Assembly: GCF_000003815.2 (NCBI RefSeq)
Contig: NC_049986.1
Coordinates: 8,578,064 to 8,623,954, forward strand
Origin: Branchiostoma floridae
Lineage: Eukaryota; Chordata; Leptocardii; Amphioxiformes; Branchiostomatidae
DNA: 45,891 nucleotides
Direction of reading: 5' to 3'
Shown here: positions 42,701 to 45,891 of the stretch, in pieces
Position numbering within the stretch: position 1 is the first letter of the stretch
Layout of the letters: every line of letters begins with the position of its first letter
Position numbers and translations under genes: made by a program
Notes under the pieces: model-generated
The model's input: the letters and a program-made list of their open reading frames with translations, nothing else
Told to the model about the DNA's origin: nothing
Database searches by the model: none

Positions 42701-45473
42701 TGTCTATAGTGCATTCATGATGTTAGAAGACAGAGCCCATCCCTCCTTCCACCACCTTTTACCTCCCCAACTGAAGTTAGGCATCCATTTTTACACCTGG
42801 ATGGAGTAAACAAAGTCGTATAAAGTGCCTTTCCCAAGGGCACAAGATCTGTAACATGACAGGATTCAAACACAAGAAATCAAGCTTCTGGGCCACATAC
42901 CCTGCAGTTACGACATGCAACCCCCTATAAGTTATTCAAGCCCTGGTTTGACTTAATTATTTCCCTTCTCATCACCATCATCTGTCGTCCCTGGCGGGCG
43001 GGGTAAGGTGATGCACAGCATCCCTCCACAGCACTCAATCTTTCATAGCTGCTCTCAGGCCCTCAGTGTCAATCCCAGTGTCTCTGGAAATGGTTGCTGG
43101 GTAGGTGAGCTTTCTCAAGTGGGTCTTTCCTCTCGGCTTCCAGAGAACGAGTTAAGATAGTTAAGATCACTTCTTTGCTTGCGCTATGACAGTGACCTGT
43201 GAACTGGACACTCCTCTGCTTGAGACATTGGGACACTCGGGGAAGATTAACCATAGATGGTCTTGATAGATGCATGTTCTTTGCATTTCTCCAGGTGGTA
43301 GAGAACTGCTCTGTAACGGGTATCCAGGTGAAAGAGGATGACTACGGCACCAAGAGAGTCTTTGGAGTGGAGACATCACATGGTACCATCAAGACCAAAG
43401 CTGTAGTCAACTGTGCAGGTAACTGCATGTATCTTCTGTTTTGGAAAAAAGACTTTGCTTGTTTCTTAGTTTTCACAGGTTATAGAGACTACACGTCAAT
43501 TTCAGTCCACTTCCCCTTTAAACTAGGCTTTTAGCCAGCCATGCGTCATGGCGTCATTTGGAGGTGCTTTTCTCAAAATAACAAGAAATTGGATGCACTA
43601 GAGACCCTTACACTGGGGAGCAGATCCTCTGACAAGCATGAAATTCTGATTGACCAGGGATGCCACCAGGTCATTTTTGGTTACAGTCTTCTACTGTGAC
43701 CTCTCTGACAGTGTTTTTACCTCTCAGAATACCTTAGAATGCACCATTTTAACTTAAAATTCTTGAAAACTCTGCACCTTGGAAGGTGGATGCCCTTGGA
43801 TCCCCTGCAATAGTCGTGCCTATATCACTTACTGCGACTCACCAAGAAATTTGTACCATTCATTGCCTGTGTGTTCACTTGATCAAAAGTAACTTATGAC
43901 CTTATCATTTCAAACAAAGGTGTGTGGTCACCATACATTGGACAGATGGCAGGAGTGGCTGTTCCACTTATCGCCATGCACCATGCCTATGTGGTGACTG
44001 AGAGGATAGAAGGTATCCAGAACATGCCCAACATCAGAGACCATGATGCCTCAGTGTACCTGAAACTCCAGGGTGACGCTCTGTCCTGTGGTGGCTACGA
44101 ACCTAACCCTGTCTTTTGGGACAAGGTAAATACAATTTGTGTGTTCGAATCATCATCGAATAAAAGTGACATTGTGTGGCACAATCGGTGAGGTCTTTGG
44201 CCCAAATCCCAGAGGTTCTGGCGATGTGCCCTGATGTTGTGCCCTTGGTAAAGGCACTTTACATGACTTTCCTCCCTTTTCTCAAGTGTAAATGGGTACC
44301 TGACTTTGGGTAGGGCCGTCCCTTGGATAGGATATTGAATGGATGATCAAAAGCCTTATCATAAGGTCCCGTGTTTTAGAGAGCCACACCTCAAGCACGT
44401 TAAAGGACCCACCACACTTATTGAAAAGAGTAGGCGTCCTTCCTGGTGTGAGTTAATCAAACCTTACAGCTGATCTTGTCTCCAGCTTGATGTCTTAAAA
44501 TGGTGATATTTACTAGCAGATTGCAAGAGAGTACAAAATAAAACATGTAGGTCGAGCCTAGCGTTCTTTTTCTTTGTGGTGTCCATCTTAATTCTCTTGT
44601 TTCTTAACAGTATTTCCTGATGTTTACGTTGCCTTTCTGCTTACATTGTTGTTTATTCCAGGTGGACAAAGACTTTGCGTTTGGTTTGTTTGAGCTGGAC
44701 TGGGACGTGTTCAGTGTCCATGTGGAGGGGTGTGTCAACAGGGTACCAGTCATCGAGAGGACAGGCATCAAGTCCACGGTGTGTGGGCCAGGTCTGTACA
44801 GTATCTTTCTTCTTCTTCTTTCATGGTTTAGGCAACCACCTTCATCTTGTATCTGCATCTATAGCCAGTAAAACCGCCCTTCAGTGTAGCATGCTAGCTT
44901 TGCAGGCACGTGGTCGTCCCTAGGATAGGACGTCAAATGGAGGTCCCGTGTAAAAGAACCCGCCACACTTATCGAAAAGAGTAGGGGATTGGCGTGAGTG
45001 GATCAAACCATTCCGGCTAAATTGGGGGTAGGGAATTTCCCGAGCAGCCTCGTAATCCCTGCTTTGCCTATAGATTCGGTTAGTCAAACTTGCTGAAGCT
45101 CGATGTTTCTGACTTAGGGAGAAGAGATGCTGCTACAGTGAGCGTAGTTCAGTGCCTAGAAGTGGTCAATGGCCTTGCATTGAGCAAACTCGTTAAAAAC
45201 AAAAACAAAAAAACTATCCAGCAAAAATGCCCCTATTTACTTGAAGACTCTGTTGAATTGTTTAGGACTTAATGACTTTTTCTTCAATTTGACAGAGTCC
45301 TTCACTGCCGACCACAAGCCCTTGATGGGAGAGTCCCCCGAGGTGAGAGGGTTTTACCTAGGCTGCGGGTTCAACAGTTCAGGGATGATGCTGGGGGGAG
45401 GGTGCGGTCGCGAGCTGGCTCGGTGGATCGTCAACGGACGACCAACACTGGACATGTACGGCTACGACATAAG
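39775..45473 (+). CDS. SARDH: SARDH: mitochondrial sarcosine dehydrogenase, first seven exons (3' end outside window)
   Basis: Exons 39775-40063, 41385-41563, 42412-42591, 43295-43418, 43920-44125, 44662-44791 and 45296-45473, all GT-AG and in phase. They code 428 residues plus two bases; the full family length is about 900. SARDH oxidises sarcosine to glycine in the matrix, passing electrons to ETF and the one-carbon unit to folate. Residues 55-64 ([10 protein letters not shown]) are the FAD dinucleotide-binding fold. His94 in TTWHTAG corresponds to the histidine that carries covalent FAD in SARDH/DMGDH. Further conserved blocks are [45 protein letters not shown] and [11 protein letters not shown]. 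The N terminus ([20 protein letters not shown]) looks like a presequence. [20 protein letters not shown] and the later text favour SARDH over DMGDH. The folate-binding C-terminal half lies beyond the window. Confidence 0.95.
40064..41384. other. SARDH intron 1
   Basis: Holds a copy (40831-40917) of the repeat at 8937-9019, immediately followed by a SINE (40908-41331). The 40700 region resembles AT-rich dispersed repeats. No internal exon seen. Confidence 0.5.
40908..41331 (+). mobile_element. tRNA-derived SINE with (GAT)n tail
   Basis: Starts near TGGCTCAGCGGCAGCATG, an A-box-like word. Contains GGCCGTCCCTCGGATAGGAC and GTTAAAGAACCCACCACAC blocks shared with 44180-44460 and 44895-45190. Ends in GATGATGATGATGATGATGA. 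Inserted in SARDH intron 1 in sense orientation. Confidence 0.7.
41653..42001. mobile_element. MITE copy 2, family with GTATTTCAAGCCCTG ends
   Basis: 349 bp in SARDH intron 2. Ends CAAGGCTTGAAATAC and GTATTTCAAGCCCTG; GGTAAA flanks both sides (41647-41652, 42002-42007). Subterminal TGCAGGT words as in copy 1 (13559-13864), with which it aligns over both halves. Confidence 0.8.
42716..42945 (-). mobile_element. SINE copy, minus orientation, SARDH intron 3
   Basis: Read on the minus strand it has a B-box-like GTTTGAATCCTG and the block TTGTGCCCTTGGGAAAGGCA, shared with 44250-44275 in plus orientation, then a downstream half like 11650-11780. Confidence 0.65.
43524..43800 (-). mobile_element. 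Element related to 26933-27279, SARDH intron 4
   Basis: Begins AGGCTTTTAGCCAGCC and carries the inverted counterpart of the inner block (GGGGAGCAGATCCTCTGACA, then AGCATGAAATTCTGATTGAC). Its right border is not clear. Confidence 0.55.
44180..44460 (+). mobile_element. SINE copy, SARDH intron 5
   Basis: Carries TTGTGCCCTTGGTAAAGGCA, GGGTACCTGACTTTGGGTAG, GGGCCGTCCCTTGGATAGGA and GTTAAAGGACCCACCACACT, the full order of the family blocks. Confidence 0.7.
44895..45190 (+). mobile_element. SINE copy with LINE-like 3' tail, SARDH intron 6
   Basis: Shares TCGTCCCTAGGATAGGACGT and GTAAAAGAACCCGCCACACT with the other copies. It ends CTAGAAGTGGTCAATGGCCT then TGCATTGAGCAAAC and an A-rich run, matching the LINE tail at 23949-23985. 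Confidence 0.65.
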
Positions 45474-45891
45474 GTATATCATTTCTTGTTTTATTACCTT
45501 AGTAGTACTCATTGCACTTTACTTTGCATTTGTATTGTTGAAATTATATGTAAAATGTATGCCAACATTCAAATTTTGCATGTAATTGTAACTGGAGAAG
45601 TATTCTACCACACTTATACCATTGCCAACCTGAACCTCTGGACCTGAACCCAGACTTGTTGCAAGATTTTTTTTTCGCCCTGTCGCTCCAACTTTTTTCT
45701 GAAAAAATCCAAGAACCAACAAATTAAATTGGTATGGCCTTATTTTCATTTGCTTAGAAATACTAATTTTCCTGTAATAAAACTGTGAAACTTGAAGTAG
45801 TTGGTGTGGTTATGTGTTGAACTTTGTATTTGTCCCTCCACTGTAAAATCATGACACCTCAAATTAGTTAGGCAGATTTTCTGTCAGTAGT
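45474..45891. other. SARDH intron 7 (continues beyond the window)
   Basis: No further SARDH exon is visible before the window ends; AT-rich with a T8 run at 45667. Confidence 0.5.

Overview
The window looks like draft cephalochordate (amphioxus, Branchiostoma-like) nuclear DNA. It has metazoan genes with short exons and GT-AG introns, many small transposons and SINEs, and one 100-N scaffold gap (19764-19863). The protein families are bilaterian and align with vertebrate orthologues exon by exon. The species assignment is inference.

Layout: (1) 1-2667 (+): the 3' end of a leucine-rich-repeat (LRR) single-pass membrane protein. It has an LRR C-terminal cap, a Thr/Asn/Lys-rich repeated stalk, a transmembrane helix and a cytoplasmic tandem array of tyrosine-containing repeats. 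The array runs about 1.2 kb past the first stop codon with indels and stops. (2) 7440-8405 (+): an intronless glycosylasparaginase-family Thr hydrolase. (3) 16942-11294 (-): DNLZ, the mitochondrial Hsp70 escort zinc-finger protein, in two coding exons. (4) 17749-23403 (+): COQ4, six exons, divergent from DNLZ. (5) 30849-25793 (-): EDF1/MBF1, six exons, 148 aa, convergent with COQ4. (6) 31378-37764 (+): NFKBIL1, four exons, divergent from EDF1. (7) 39775-beyond 45473 (+): the first seven exons of SARDH, running off the window.

Two themes connect the genes. DNLZ, COQ4 and SARDH are mitochondrial proteins, and DNLZ/COQ4 and EDF1/NFKBIL1 are head-to-head pairs with start codons 0.5-0.8 kb apart, suggesting shared promoters. 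From general knowledge, human COQ4, SARDH, DNLZ and EDF1 lie on 9q34 while NFKBIL1 lies in the MHC class III region (6p21). The window therefore joins genes from two members of the MHC paralogon, as expected of a proto-MHC segment.

The non-coding part is rich in small mobile elements, several with precise ends: an LTR pair with no coding capacity (32162-33808), a 1.37-kb terminal-inverted-repeat (TIR) element with a 9-bp target duplication whose flanks are arrays of tiny hairpins (29273-30639), a hAT-like element spanning the N gap (19601-21217), a 250-bp MITE with a perfect 8-bp target duplication (22016-22265), three copies of a MITE ending in GTATTTCAAGCCCTG, several fold-back elements, and a SINE family whose 3' tail matches the tail of a nearby LINE fragment.
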